Source of the DNA: Psychrobacter sp. BI730
GTDB lineage: Bacteria; Pseudomonadota; Gammaproteobacteria; Pseudomonadales; Moraxellaceae
Length of the DNA: 64,000 nucleotides
Assembly: GCF_013414195.1 (NCBI RefSeq)
Contig: NZ_JAATTV010000002.1
Location: 225,555-289,554, forward strand
Direction of reading: 5' to 3'
Part shown: one piece after another, positions 43,783 to 58,114 of the stretch
Position numbering within the stretch: the stretch's first letter is position 1
How the letters are laid out: each line of letters begins with the position of its first letter
The notes under the pieces: model-generated
Told to the model about the DNA's origin: nothing
The model's database searches: none
What the model saw: only the letters and a program-made list of their open reading frames with translations
Position numbers and translations under genes: made by a program

Positions 43783-45981
43783 ATGAGCCAGTCTTCTAAC
43801 ACCAATCGTATTCAAAAAGGCAGTCTTGCCATCGATCAGCAGTTATATGACTTTATTGAAAACGAAGTACTACCGAAAGTCGGTGTGGATTCAGACGATT
43901 ATTGGTCAGGTTTCGAAAAGGTTATTAAAGAGTTTACCCCGCGCAATAAAGCGTTACTTGCGACTCGTGACAAGATTCAAGCGCAAATTGACCAATGGCA
44001 TCTAGATAATCCTGCAAAAGATGGCGAAATCGACTATCCAGCTTATAAGACATTTCTACAAGAAATTGGTTATTTGCTACCTGAAGGCGAAGCGTTTACG
44101 GTTGATACCAAAAACGTTGATGATGAAATCGCGCACATCGCAGGGCCGCAGCTAGTTGTACCAGTTCGTAATGCTCGTTATGCGCTTAACGCGACCAACG
44201 CACGTTGGGGTAGCTTATACGATGCGTTGTATGGTACCGATGTTATTAGCAGTGATAATGGCCAAGAAGCGGGTGGTAGCTATAATCCTACTCGCGGTGC
44301 TGCTGTTGTCGCTTACGCCAAAGCGTTTTTAGATGAGCACTTCACACTAGCATCAGGTTCTTACAATGATGTGACTGGCTTTAAAGTAGTCGATGGCAAG
44401 CTCGAGGTCGTACAAGGTGATAGCAGTACCGAGTTAAAAGATACGGCTAAGTTTGTCGGCTTTGTCGGTGACGCTGAAGCTCCTACAGGTGTACTGTTGA
44501 AGAACAACGGCTTGCATGCTGAGATTCAAATCGACAGTAATCATCCAGTGGGTAAAGACGATCCAGCAAACATCAAGGACGTACTGCTTGAGTCAGCCAT
44601 GACAGCCATTCAGGATTGTGAAGATTCAGTCGCTGCTGTAGATGCAGAAGAAAAAGTCGAAGTCTATCGTAACTGGCTTGGCTTAATGAATAGCGACCTA
44701 CAAGAAACCTTTGAAAAAGGCGGCAAAACGCGTACACGTAAGCAAAACCCAGATCGTGAATATAACACACCAGACGGTGGCAAGCTGATCTTGCCAGGTC
44801 GTTCGTTATTATTAATTCGTAACGTCGGTCACTTAATGCAGAACCCTGCGATCTTAGTCGATTTGGGCGATGGTCAAGAGCAGATATTTGAAGGCTTAAT
44901 GGATGGTTTAATCACGCCACTATTATCACTTAATGATATCAAAGGCAAAAACGAGCTATCAAACTCGCGTCAAGGCTCAATGTATATTGTGAAGCCAAAA
45001 ATGCATGGCCCTGAAGAAGTTAAAATGGCCAATGACTTATTTAATGCATCAGAGGATCTATTAGGTCTAGAGCGCAATACGCTTAAAATCGGCATCATGG
45101 ACGAAGAGCGCCGTATGACGGTGAACTTAAAAGAAGCAATCCGCCAAGCCAAAGAGCGCGTTATCTTTATTAACACAGGTTTCTTAGACCGTACTGGTGA
45201 TGAGATGCATACCAGCATGAATGCAGGTCCATTTGTACCAAAAGGCGAGATGAAGTCGCAAGCATGGCAGCCTGCTTACGAGCAGTGGAACGTCGATATC
45301 GGTCTAGAGACAGGCCTACAAGGTCGTGCGCAAATAGGTAAGGGTATGTGGGCCAAGCCTGATGAAATGAAAGAGATGATGGATACTAAGGCCGCTCATC
45401 CTAAGTCTGGTGCTAGCACTGCATGGGTACCATCACCAACGGGCGCTACCTTGCATAGCATACACTATCATCAAGTGAGCGTAGCTGATGTACAAGACAC
45501 GCTAAAATCACGCGAGCGTGCTAGCTTGGATGACATCTTGACCATCCCATTAGCGAAAAATACCGACTGGACTGATGAAGAGAAGCAGCAAGAGCTTGAA
45601 AACAATGCTCAAGGTATATTGGGTTATGTCGTACGTTGGGTAAATCAAGGCGTTGGTTGCTCCAAGGTGCCTGATATCAACGATGTCGGTCTCATGGAAG
45701 ATCGTGCTACTTTGCGTATCTCAAGCCAACATATTGCCAACTGGTTGCATCATGGCGTGGTTAGTGAGCAGCAAGTGATGGATACGATGAAACGCATGGC
45801 CAAGGTCGTCGATGAGCAAAATGCAGGCGATGATGACTATCAATCAATGGCAGATAGCTTTGATAGCTCTTACGCGTTCAAAGCAGCCTGTGATTTAGTA
45901 TTCAAAGGCCGCGCACAGCCTAGTGGTTATACTGAGCCATTGTTGCATCAAGCACGTTTGGATCTTAAAGCAAACGCTTAG
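43783..45981 (+). CDS. glcB: Malate synthase G
   Basis: Condenses glyoxylate with acetyl-CoA to malate, for growth on acetate, fatty acids or glycolate. The 732-residue chain has family blocks [78 protein letters not shown] and [28 protein letters not shown]. The active-site Arg and Glu/Asp lie in these blocks. No isocitrate lyase gene is in the window. Confidence 0.96.
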   Translation: MSQSSNTNRIQKGSLAIDQQLYDFIENEVLPKVGVDSDDYWSGFEKVIKEFTPRNKALLATRDKIQAQIDQWHLDNPAKDGEIDYPAYKTFLQEIGYLLPEGEAFTVDTKNVDDEIAHIAGPQLVVPVRNARYALNATNARWGSLYDALYGTDVISSDNGQEAGGSYNPTRGAAVVAYAKAFLDEHFTLASGSYNDVTGFKVVDGKLEVVQGDSSTELKDTAKFVGFVGDAEAPTGVLLKNNGLHAEIQIDSNHPVGKDDPANIKDVLLESAMTAIQDCEDSVAAVDAEEKVEVYRNWLGLMNSDLQETFEKGGKTRTRKQNPDREYNTPDGGKLILPGRSLLLIRNVGHLMQNPAILVDLGDGQEQIFEGLMDGLITPLLSLNDIKGKNELSNSRQGSMYIVKPKMHGPEEVKMANDLFNASEDLLGLERNTLKIGIMDEERRMTVNLKEAIRQAKERVIFINTGFLDRTGDEMHTSMNAGPFVPKGEMKSQAWQPAYEQWNVDIGLETGLQGRAQIGKGMWAKPDEMKEMMDTKAAHPKSGASTAWVPSPTGATLHSIHYHQVSVADVQDTLKSRERASLDDILTIPLAKNTDWTDEEKQQELENNAQGILGYVVRWVNQGVGCSKVPDINDVGLMEDRATLRISSQHIANWLHHGVVSEQQVMDTMKRMAKVVDEQNAGDDDYQSMADSFDSSYAFKAACDLVFKGRAQPSGYTEPLLHQARLDLKANA

Positions 45982-46096
45982 AACAATAGACTAAATATGA
46001 CAGGCATTTGAGCATACTTGATGAGCAAGTATGCCACTCAGTCTCGCTCATTTGTAACTGATATATTTGTTCAAATAGATTATTAACTTCTTAATT

Positions 46097-46133
46097 AGCG
46101 CTATTTATTTTTTAGTAAATAGCGCTTTATTTT
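46097..46133 (+). terminator. glcB terminator
   Basis: AGCGCTATTTA and TAAATAGCGCT with a T-rich loop and following TTTATTTT. Confidence 0.75.
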
Positions 46134-46591
46134 GGACTATTATTCGATGTTTATTATAAAAATTTAAGAATATTAGTAATCATATTAACCAATATTATTC
46201 GTATCTAATTGAGTAAGCGGAAGTTTTTTAACAATCGTTCAAATAAAATAAAGTATCTGTTATTTGATAATAGTTGTATCGAAAAGGCAAAAAAATATGT
46301 TGCAAATTATGTCAAAGTTGTTATGCTTGTATTCGAAGTATGAGTTTGGTAACGGATGTTACGCAATGGAAGGATAAAAACTAAAGATTACATGGCAGTT
46401 ACTTTTTTAATCCCAGTTATGTAAATCATGGTTTTTTTCATCTTACTGTAATAGAACTTCGCCACACTTGTTTCTGACTAATCTCGGTAGCCAGTTACAC
46501 ATTATATCTTTGAGGATTTGTGACGATACCATTATGGGCGCCAGCTAATAACAGCTTGCTCATTACTACAATTGTAAAGTGGAGATACCCC
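46134..46591. other. Upstream region of the porin gene
   Basis: About 450 bp of AT-rich DNA with no gene seen. GTGGAG at 46579-46584 is the porin ribosome-binding site. Porin leaders are often targets of small RNAs; none can be identified here. Confidence 0.4.
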
Positions 46592-47641
46592 ATGAAAAAA
46601 CTACTTTTAGCTACAGCAATCGCAGCCCTATCTGTATCAGCAGCCAATGCCGCACCAACCGTTTATGGTAAAGCATTTGTCGGTATGGACTACGTTAATT
46701 TAGATGATGAGTCTCGTACTGATGACGATATGGACGCCGTCCAAGTCAACTCATATTCTTCACGTCTTGGTTTCAAGGGTTCTGAAGCAATTACTGCTAA
46801 TACTGATGTAATCTATCAGTACGAAGTGGGTATCAATATTGATGGTAATGATGGTGATGATAACAATATTGCATTCAAAAGCCGTGATACTTTCTTAGGC
46901 TTGAATAATGATAACTATGGTGAAATCCGCGTTGGTCGTAATACATCAGTTGTTGATTACGTAAATAACGTTGTGACTGCTGGTAGTGGTTTTTGGGATA
47001 ACCTAGGCTCAAATCAGCTTGAAGAAAACGAAAACGGCTATAACATGGTTGATAGCGGTCGCCGTAATAATTCAGTTATCTGGAAAGCGCCTAAATATAA
47101 CAACCTACCGTTAGATGTTGCACTTATGTATAAAGCTGATGAGTCTTTTGTCTCTGATAGCGGTGATCGTGACAATGGCTTTGCTGCTGCAGCAATGTAT
47201 GATGCTGGTACTGGTGTTACATTTGGTGTTGCTTATGATAAAGATGTTAACCTTTCTGGCGACTTAATCCGTGGTACGGCTACTGTTGATCTAGGCAAGT
47301 ATATGGCAGCTCCTGTAGTACTTGGCGCTCTATATCAAGTAGCTGATTTTGATAGTGATGCAGCTAACAGAGGCGATGATAAAGAAAAAGGTCTAGTTGT
47401 TAGTGCTAAGATGGGCCTAAATAACTTCGCTAAGCCAGCTGCTGTTTATATTCAATACAATAACACTGACAACTTGCTTGGCTTTGATGACGCTGATTCT
47501 GATCAAATCGTAGTTGGTGGTGAATATGCTTATAAGCCTAATATGATTGCTCATGCTTATGTTGGTCAAAACTCAGCTGACCTTGGTGGTGCTGACTACG
47601 ATCTACTCGCTATCGGCGGCGGTTTAGAATACAAATTCTAA
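46592..47641 (+). CDS. Gram-negative general porin
   Basis: A trimeric-type outer membrane porin. I start at MKKLLLATAIAALSVSAANA, a clean signal peptide, with GGAG eight bases upstream; an earlier in-frame ATG gives a non-signal N-terminus. The mature protein (about 329 residues) begins APTVYGKAFVGMDYVN, has SSRLGFKGSEAI and TFLGLNNDNYGEIRVGRNTS typical of 16-stranded porins, and ends LEYKF. Strand-and-loop composition is acidic (many Asp), as in cold or marine bacteria. Ion selectivity cannot be read. Confidence 0.9.
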   Translation: MKKLLLATAIAALSVSAANAAPTVYGKAFVGMDYVNLDDESRTDDDMDAVQVNSYSSRLGFKGSEAITANTDVIYQYEVGINIDGNDGDDNNIAFKSRDTFLGLNNDNYGEIRVGRNTSVVDYVNNVVTAGSGFWDNLGSNQLEENENGYNMVDSGRRNNSVIWKAPKYNNLPLDVALMYKADESFVSDSGDRDNGFAAAAMYDAGTGVTFGVAYDKDVNLSGDLIRGTATVDLGKYMAAPVVLGALYQVADFDSDAANRGDDKEKGLVVSAKMGLNNFAKPAAVYIQYNNTDNLLGFDDADSDQIVVGGEYAYKPNMIAHAYVGQNSADLGGADYDLLAIGGGLEYKF

Positions 47642-47670
47642 ATTAGATTGTTGTAAAGTTATTCATAAAG

Positions 47671-47695
47671 ACTCATCCTTCGGGGTGAGTTTTTT
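47671..47695 (+). terminator. Porin terminator
   Basis: ACTCATCC-TTCG-GGGTGAGT with a TTCG tetraloop and six T. Confidence 0.88.
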
Positions 47696-47718
47696 GTTGT
47701 GCAGCGTTTTAATAATAG

Positions 47719-49470
<1,752 letters not shown>

Positions 49471-49507
49471 CTCTCAAAATGTAATCTATATTGAAAGCGT
49501 TTATTAT

Positions 49508-49541
49508 AAAAAAGACTGATCTTCGGATTGGTCTTTTTTTT
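49508..49541 (+). terminator. pyrG terminator
   Basis: AAAAAAGACTGATC-TTCG-GATTGGTCTTTTTT, a TTCG tetraloop hairpin with a long T run. Confidence 0.9.
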
Positions 49542-49547
49542 GCTTAA

Positions 49548-50561
<1,014 letters not shown>

Positions 50562-50588
50562 TACGGTACGTGATAAGAGGGCTATACA

Positions 50589-50852
50589 ATGGCAATTCAG
50601 ATGGCGCAAGTAAGCATAGAAAATATCGATGATGTAGAAGGCTTAAATAGCATAATGACTGTGCTTAAGAACATCTCAGGCGTGACGGCTATTAATTTGG
50701 ATCCTAAGCATAATGTTGCAACGGTAAGCTATGATGATACAGATACTAGTATCCATGCCTTAACGGCAGCGATTAGTATGGTGGACTATGTGACTCAGCC
50801 ATTTCCGATTGATTCACCACAGAACCCGAACCCGCACCATAACGATTTATAA
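50589..50852 (+). CDS. Cysteine-less HMA-like protein
   Basis: An 87-residue protein whose first 70 residues follow the same pattern as the CopZ-like protein encoded 255 bp later: IENIDDVEGLNSIMTVLKNISGVTAINLDPKHNVATVSYDD is read as strand, helix, strand, strand with matching spacing. However the metal-binding MTCxxC loop is replaced (DDVEGLN), and the protein has no Cys at all. So it is probably HMA-fold but not a copper binder. Its gene is 27 bp after kdsA, hence likely cotranscribed with it. Function unknown. Confidence 0.65.
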   Translation: MAIQMAQVSIENIDDVEGLNSIMTVLKNISGVTAINLDPKHNVATVSYDDTDTSIHALTAAISMVDYVTQPFPIDSPQNPNPHHNDL

Positions 50853-51106
50853 TTAAAAATAGCTATTGCTATAAATTTGTTGATGCGCTCTTTTACATTT
50901 TTATTAATAAGTTACTGTCTCGTTAATAGCATCTCGTTAATAAAGCAACAACCAAACAGTCTTGTTGTCGAGGATAATAGGGCTTATGCTTATTTAATGT
51001 AGCTTTGATAGTTGCTCTTACTTTGATAACTTAAAAGGTGTCAAAGTAAGTATTAACAGAATCACTATTAGAGTTGCTCATTACTAATAAAAATAAGGAG
51101 CCCAAT

Positions 51107-51331
51107 ATGGCAGATCAAACACGTATTATTAAAATTGACGGTATGACTTGTGGCGGATGCGTAGCAAGCGTACATACGGCAACAGCCGATATTGATGGAT
51201 TAGAGACTATTACTGTTGACCTTGCCGATAACCTAGCGACGATAACCTTTGATGATAGCAAAACCAGTGCAGAGGCTATTGCTTCAGTTATTGAAGATGC
51301 GGGATTTGAGGCGACAGTTGCTAACTCATAA
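51107..51331 (+). CDS. copZ: Copper chaperone CopZ-like HMA protein
   Basis: Carries Cu(I) in the cytoplasm, presumably to CopA. A 74-residue single HMA domain with IKIDGMTCGGCVASV (Cys15 and Cys18) and the ending EDAGFEATV. I start at the ATG giving MADQTR because AAGGAG lies just upstream; a start 11 codons earlier lacks one. It has its own terminator before copA. Confidence 0.9.
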   Translation: MADQTRIIKIDGMTCGGCVASVHTATADIDGLETITVDLADNLATITFDDSKTSAEAIASVIEDAGFEATVANS

Positions 51332-51351
51332 ATCTCATCACTTATTTACAG

Positions 51352-51393
51352 AACCAGCTAACATGTTATTACAAGCATGATAGCTGGTTTTTT
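51352..51393 (+). terminator. Terminator between copZ and copA
   Basis: AACCAGCTA and TAGCTGGTT followed by six T; an inner CATG pair extends the stem. It makes copZ and copA separate transcription units. Confidence 0.75.
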
Positions 51394-51430
51394 AATGATT
51401 AACGATTATGAGTATTCAGCCTCAATATTT

Positions 51431-51462
51431 TGCTACATTGCTACATTGCTACATTGCTACTT
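51431..51462. repeat. Tandem octamer TGCTACAT, nearly four copies
   Basis: Three exact copies and a fourth with one change, in the copZ-copA spacer about 120 bp before the copA start. Confidence 0.9.
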
Positions 51463-51583
51463 TGTCTAAAATACTCATACTGAATACAATATAACCCAAT
51501 TGCTTTATTTGAATTGTTTGCCCACCCACTGATATTTTATCGTGGTTCCTACAAATTTATAGGCACCATGACGAGTTTTATTT

Positions 51584-53941
51584 ATGAACGATACCACCCG
51601 TACTACCAAAGATGAGTCTTATGATGTCGAAACTGATGTTGAGTCCAACACGCCACTGACACCGCAACGCGCGCATTTGCAATTGGCGATTGATGGCATG
51701 ACTTGTCAGGCCTGCGCCTCGAGAATCGAGAAAGTACTTAACAAAAAGCCTTCGGTGTACGAGGTAAGTGTAAGTTTTGCTGGCGAGACTGCCAATGTCG
51801 ATTATGATCCGACCCAAACGACGCCCGAACAGGTGACGGAGTGGGTGAATAAAACAGGCTTTGTCGCTAATGTGCAGGCAGCCGATAGCTTATTTGCTCA
51901 GACTGACGAAGATACCGCCACTCAATACCCATGGCGTTTGATCGGATTATGGGTTTGTTTGGTGCCATTTTTAGTGGGTATGGCAGGTATGTTGACGGGT
52001 TTTGGCATGGCGTGGATGCCGCCAGTCTGGGTTCAATTTATTTTAGCGACTGTAGTACAGTTTGGTTTAGCGTTACCATTTTATAAGAGCGCATGGGCAT
52101 CTATAAAGGGCGGCCTTGCCAATATGGATGTGTTGGTGGTCATTGGTACAGTGACGATATGGGCGTATTCGACTTATCTTTGGCTCACGCATGGCGATGG
52201 TACTTTAAACAGTCTATTGCAAAGTGGGCATTTGGGCGAACACGGTGCGAGTAATAGCCCAGCCGTATATTTTGAAGCAGGGGTGATGGTCATTGCCTTT
52301 GTACGTACAGGTAAATATCTTGAGGAACGTACCAAGAAGCACAGCCTAAACAGTATTGATTTATTATTGTCATTGACACCTGATGAAGTAGAGCAGCAGC
52401 AGCCAAATGGTGAATTTCATAATATTGCGTTATCTGATGTACAAGTAGGTGACGTCCTACGTGCGAAGCAAGGAAGCCGCGTCGCTACAGATGGTACCGT
52501 CATAGAAGGCAGCGGTTGGTGCGTGGAGAGTCATTTAACTGGTGAGTCGGTAGCCCTCAAAAAAGAGCAAGGCGATGGGTTGCTGGCAGGCGCTTTGGTA
52601 GAGAATGGCAGTCTGCTATACCGTGTCAGTGCGAAGGGCGGTGATACTAAGCTGGGTGATATGGTGCAAGCATTGAGTGATGCACAAGGTTCAAAAGCCA
52701 ATCTAGCGCGTCTCGCGGATCGAGTAACGGCTATTTTTGTCCCTGTAGTGGTAACGATTGCGTTGGTTACCTTTGGAGTCACATGGTGGCTGACAGGTAT
52801 GGTTGATACTGCACTAATGCACGCAGTATCGGTGTTGGTTATTGCTTGTCCTTGTGCGCTTGGTTTGGCCACGCCAGCGGCGATCATGGCTGGTATGGGC
52901 GTTGCCGCGCGTCATGGTGTGTGGTTCAAGGATGCACAAAGTCTTGAGGCAGCAGGTAATATAGATACGGTAGTACTCGATAAAACAGGTACATTGACCA
53001 TTGGCAAGCCTACTATCGTCGATCATGTCATGGTGGATAAATCGCTTGCTGTGGACGATGTATTGCAGATTGCGGCCAGTGTCGAGGCGCATGGCAGTCA
53101 TCCATTAGCAACTGCTCTGGTAAACACAGCTAAAGAACGTCAACTGTCTCTATTTAATGTGACTGACATCAGTGTGACAAAAGGCGCTGGTATACAAGCA
53201 AATATCGAAGGGCTTGGATTAGTAAAAGTGGGTACGGCAGAGTTTGCGAACTTGACGTTGCCAAGATTCATGCCAAAAGTATGGCAAATTGCCAGTACCG
53301 TTGCGATTAGTATCAATGATGAGCCATTAGGTGCGTTTGCCCTAGCTGATGACTTAAAGGCAGATACGCCGCAAGCAATCACTGCGCTACAAGATGTGGG
53401 TATCAATGTCATTTTGATGAGTGGTGATAAGCAGTCCGTCGTCGATCATGTAGCAGGGCAGTTGGGCATTGATAAGGCTTATGGCAAAATGAGCCCGCGT
53501 GACAAGGCCAGTCAAATTGCACTATTGCAAACTGCTGGTCATAAGGTAGCGATGGCAGGAGACGGCGTCAACGATGCGCCAGCGATGGCTACTGCCGATG
53601 CCAGTTTTGCGATGTTTGAGGGGACTGATGTCGCTCAGCATAGTGCCTCTGCACGTCTAATGGGTGAGTCGCTCATGCATATCGATGCGGCACAAAAAAT
53701 CGCTCAAGCAACGCTACGCAATATTAAACAAAATCTATTTTTTGCCTTCATTTATAACTGTCTTGGTATTCCGCTTGCGGCATTTGGGTTTTTAAATCCG
53801 ATGATTGCAGCCGCTGCTATGGCGCTTAGCTCCATCTCAGTACTCATGAATGCACTACGATTGACACGGTTTAAGACAGAGGTTGAGCTAGATAATACGG
53901 TATCAACCTCTCATACGGATAATAAGCGCATAGCGAAATAG
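51584..53941 (+). CDS. copA: Copper-exporting P1B-type ATPase
   Basis: Pumps Cu(I) from the cytoplasm to the periplasm. The 785-residue protein has one N-terminal HMA domain (GMTCQACAS, Cys41 and Cys44), eight membrane helices, the TGES actuator motif (HLTGESVAL), the membrane metal site CPC in VIACPCALGLATPAA (about residue 422), the phosphorylated Asp in DKTGTLT (about 466), HP in HGSHPLA, and GDGVNDAPA. No strong ribosome-binding site. No CueR-type regulator is adjacent. Confidence 0.95.
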   Translation: MNDTTRTTKDESYDVETDVESNTPLTPQRAHLQLAIDGMTCQACASRIEKVLNKKPSVYEVSVSFAGETANVDYDPTQTTPEQVTEWVNKTGFVANVQAADSLFAQTDEDTATQYPWRLIGLWVCLVPFLVGMAGMLTGFGMAWMPPVWVQFILATVVQFGLALPFYKSAWASIKGGLANMDVLVVIGTVTIWAYSTYLWLTHGDGTLNSLLQSGHLGEHGASNSPAVYFEAGVMVIAFVRTGKYLEERTKKHSLNSIDLLLSLTPDEVEQQQPNGEFHNIALSDVQVGDVLRAKQGSRVATDGTVIEGSGWCVESHLTGESVALKKEQGDGLLAGALVENGSLLYRVSAKGGDTKLGDMVQALSDAQGSKANLARLADRVTAIFVPVVVTIALVTFGVTWWLTGMVDTALMHAVSVLVIACPCALGLATPAAIMAGMGVAARHGVWFKDAQSLEAAGNIDTVVLDKTGTLTIGKPTIVDHVMVDKSLAVDDVLQIAASVEAHGSHPLATALVNTAKERQLSLFNVTDISVTKGAGIQANIEGLGLVKVGTAEFANLTLPRFMPKVWQIASTVAISINDEPLGAFALADDLKADTPQAITALQDVGINVILMSGDKQSVVDHVAGQLGIDKAYGKMSPRDKASQIALLQTAGHKVAMAGDGVNDAPAMATADASFAMFEGTDVAQHSASARLMGESLMHIDAAQKIAQATLRNIKQNLFFAFIYNCLGIPLAAFGFLNPMIAAAAMALSSISVLMNALRLTRFKTEVELDNTVSTSHTDNKRIAK

Positions 53942-55584
<1,643 letters not shown>

Positions 55585-55669
55585 GAGTCTGAAAGGCCCT
55601 TTGGCGTGCAATATATGTTAAGTAATGTACGCTAAAAAGCCTAAACTCATCAGCTGAAGTCAATATTTG

Positions 55670-55697
55670 GGCGATATATAATCATTTGTATATCGCC
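55670..55697. other. Stem-loop between eno and ftsB
   Basis: GGCGATATA and TATATCGCC with a 10-base loop and no T run. It may stabilise eno mRNA or attenuate read-through. Confidence 0.45.
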
Positions 55698-55750
55698 TAA
55701 TCAGCTTAAATTTTACTATCCTCTTTTATACCGTTTGGCGTTATCACCTT

Positions 55751-56059
55751 ATGAAATATTTTAGCCAATTTATACTACTTGCTTTAGCCGTTGCAGTGCT
55801 TTTAGGATTGCAATATCAGTATTGGTTGGGTGAAAATGGCCGTTTTGAACACAATAAGTTGACAGCTCAAATCGAAGAGCAACAACGTTTGAATGACAAT
55901 CAAGTTGCAGCAAACAACTTACTACGCACCGATGTTCAAGATTTAAAAACGGGACTTGAGGCTGTAGAAGAGCATGCTCGCTTAGATTTGGGTTTAATCA
56001 AACCCAATGAGACTTTTGTCCAAGTATCCACCGCACCAACCACGCACAGCAACTATTAG
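55751..56059 (+). CDS. ftsB: Cell division protein FtsB
   Basis: A bitopic inner membrane protein of the FtsQBL divisome complex. The 102-residue chain has one N-terminal helix (FILLALAVAVLLGLQYQYWLG), a coiled coil (LTAQIEEQQRLNDNQVAANN) and the conserved AVEEHARLDLGLIKPNETF end. Its place between eno and ispD is standard in gammaproteobacteria. Confidence 0.93.
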   Translation: MKYFSQFILLALAVAVLLGLQYQYWLGENGRFEHNKLTAQIEEQQRLNDNQVAANNLLRTDVQDLKTGLEAVEEHARLDLGLIKPNETFVQVSTAPTTHSNY

Positions 56060-56066
56060 CTTTATA

Positions 56067-56102
56067 AATACACTAGCTTTCACGAATACACTATTTTTCA
56101 CG
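56067..56102. repeat. Tandem 18-bp repeat after ftsB
   Basis: AATACACTAGCTTTCACG and AATACACTATTTTTCACG, adjacent, 16/18 identical. Confidence 0.8.
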
Positions 56103-56226
56103 ACATGAATTAATTTTCATGATGCAGCATCATAATGTTGTTATCTGACATCATTCATCATACTTAACACCTGCTTTATTCCTCTTTACATATACTGTCA
56201 TGGGCTCAAACCATGAGTACACCACT

Positions 56227-56955
56227 ATGAATACAACCCCTAATATACATGCCATGATCGTCGCAGCTGGTCGCGGTAGCCGTTTTGGTGCGTCTATTGC
56301 CAAGCAATATACAATGCTAGAAGGTCAGACGCTGTTGCAGCATAGCGTGGCACGACTTGCTTGTAGTGATTACATCGATAGGTGTCTATTGGTCATATCA
56401 GCCGATGACAGCACGGCTCAACAATTAGAGTTTGCACTTCCTGTACGCTATGCAGTCGGCGGAGCAGAGCGTTGGCAGTCAGTACAGGCAGGTGTTGAAG
56501 CGATTAGTCAGACAGGTGCTGATGATTCGGATTTGGTGCTTATACATGATGCAGCACGTCCCGCTGTACCGAATGTAGATATCGATCAAGTGATTGAAGC
56601 AGCGATGTTGGAGCCTTACGGCGCTATTCTAGCGACACCAGTGGCCGATACGTTAAAAGCTTCCTATCAGCAAGCTACCTCCGTAGAAGAGAGTCGTCCA
56701 CATTCTTATACCAAATCTACCATTGATCGTAGCAACATGTGGCAAGCACAAACCCCGCAAGTATTCCGCTTAGGTCAATTAAAAAAAGTCTTAAAACATG
56801 TGTTTGAACATCAGCTAAGCATCACAGATGAAGCCAGTGCTTTTGAACAACTAGATTTACCAATACGCTTAGTCTCTGGTAGTCGCCAGAATATAAAACT
56901 GACCTATCCTGATGATGCGGTACTGTTAACAGCGATTATGGGGCTTCAGTCTTAG
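56227..56955 (+). CDS. ispD: 2-C-methyl-D-erythritol 4-phosphate cytidylyltransferase
   Basis: Third step of the non-mevalonate isoprenoid pathway: MEP plus CTP to CDP-ME. The N-terminal nucleotide-binding signature is MIVAAGRGSRFGASIAKQY. Also present: VLIHDAARPAVPN, ATPVADTLK, AQTPQVFRLG and ITDEASAFEQLDLPI. I start at MNTTPNIHA (242 residues); an ATG at 56200 adds nine residues. No ispF follows. Confidence 0.95.
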   Translation: MNTTPNIHAMIVAAGRGSRFGASIAKQYTMLEGQTLLQHSVARLACSDYIDRCLLVISADDSTAQQLEFALPVRYAVGGAERWQSVQAGVEAISQTGADDSDLVLIHDAARPAVPNVDIDQVIEAAMLEPYGAILATPVADTLKASYQQATSVEESRPHSYTKSTIDRSNMWQAQTPQVFRLGQLKKVLKHVFEHQLSITDEASAFEQLDLPIRLVSGSRQNIKLTYPDDAVLLTAIMGLQS

Positions 56956-57370
56956 CCTCAATCCTACTTCTGTTAACGAGCATCAGTTTTACTCCTTTTA
57001 TGCTTAATAATGGTCATGATAAGTATTATGGCTTCAGTAGCCACTATATCCTCGTTATACTTTTCTGTACTATTCTAAAAAATTAACTATTACTAAAGCC
57101 TATACCAAGAATATATATAATCTACTTTGAAATATAATATGGTTATTACATATGTTTTTTGTGTCTGAGCGGGCCTATGTCCAGTAATAGGTTGCTTTAA
57201 TGACCAAACTAACCTATGATGTAACTAACTTAATACAATTAATATAAAAACTTATAAAATCAATAATATATTAGACCGATTAATTACGCTTAGTTATGTT
57301 GTCTCTATATTTTTTCTGAAGTTAGTATGATTGTTTTAGCGACATTTACCTGATAATAGGGAGAAGCTGA
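56956..57370. other. AT-rich spacer between ispD and the BLUF gene
   Basis: About 415 bp with no ORF recognised. The AGGGAG at 57358-57363 is the BLUF ribosome-binding site. I see no convincing terminator for ispD. Confidence 0.4.
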
Positions 57371-57979
57371 TTGTCAACAATCAACGATTCAACAAATCCA
57401 GTAACGACAGATCTCTGCCAGCTTGTATATATAAGCCGGATTACCTCTACTGGTCTTTCAAGTCCTAGCACGCTTAATGATATCTCAGAGACCGCGGTTG
57501 AACGCAATAAAATAGATAATGTCACGGGTATTCTTTGCTATGGCAATGGCTACTTTTTACAGTGTGTCGAAGGATCAGAGCAGGCACTAACCAATCTAAA
57601 AAATCGTTTGTTGGTAGATGATCGACATAAAGAATTAAAGATTTTAGATTTTTCTGAAATTACCAAACGCCGTTTTGCCGGTTGGTCATTACGTTCGATT
57701 ACCCTTGAGCGTTGGATGACTAAAGAGCCTGAGCTTAAAAAGTTAATGCCATTTAAGCCGTATGAATGGGATTCTAATGAGTGGCAGAAGTTCTTAGACA
57801 TATTGCAAGGCTACTATGAAGAGCAAACGAGAACAGGTAACGTTGATACGCCTCCTGTCAAATACAGCACGCTAGGGGTGACTCTAAGTAAAGTTGTAGG
57901 GCAGCATCAGGCGTTCTTTTTAATCCAGACGATATTGGGATTGATGATAGTGGCTACGTTGCTATGGTTACTCTTGTAA
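57371..57979 (+). CDS. BLUF blue-light sensor with C-terminal membrane anchor
   Basis: BLUF domains bind FAD and sense blue light. Residues about 14-110 carry the domain: LCQLVYISR (Tyr20), AVERNKIDNVTGILCYGNGYFLQCVEGSEQAL (Asn46 and Gln64, with Tyr-Asn-Gln spacing as in AppA), DDRHKELKILDFSEI and RFAGWSLRS (Trp105, Leu107). The flavin-coordinating triad is intact. There is no EAL, GGDEF or other output domain. After about 70 residues comes a terminal helix (FFLIQTILGLMIVATLLWLLL, about 182-202). The start is TTG, supported by AGGGAG seven bases upstream with no alternative ATG near. Signalling partner unknown. Confidence 0.88.
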   Translation: MSTINDSTNPVTTDLCQLVYISRITSTGLSSPSTLNDISETAVERNKIDNVTGILCYGNGYFLQCVEGSEQALTNLKNRLLVDDRHKELKILDFSEITKRRFAGWSLRSITLERWMTKEPELKKLMPFKPYEWDSNEWQKFLDILQGYYEEQTRTGNVDTPPVKYSTLGVTLSKVVGQHQAFFLIQTILGLMIVATLLWLLL

Positions 57980-58044
57980 TCGATAGATATGAATAAATTT
58001 CCCATTGAGCCAAGCTATATTTATAATTAATAAGACAACCAAAT

Positions 58045-58079
58045 AAAAAAGCCAGCATTCAATTGATGCTGGCTTTTTT
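58045..58079. terminator. Terminator after the BLUF gene
   Basis: AAAAAAGCCAGCAT and ATGCTGGCTTTTTT with a 7-base loop. Confidence 0.88.
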
Positions 58080-58114
58080 ATTTAAAGGAATAAGTTGGCT
58101 TTTAATGACAGACA

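Noticed and set aside
51394..51583. CueR-type operator before copA
   Set aside because: I could not find the expected long-spacer promoter with a dyad, so none is annotated.
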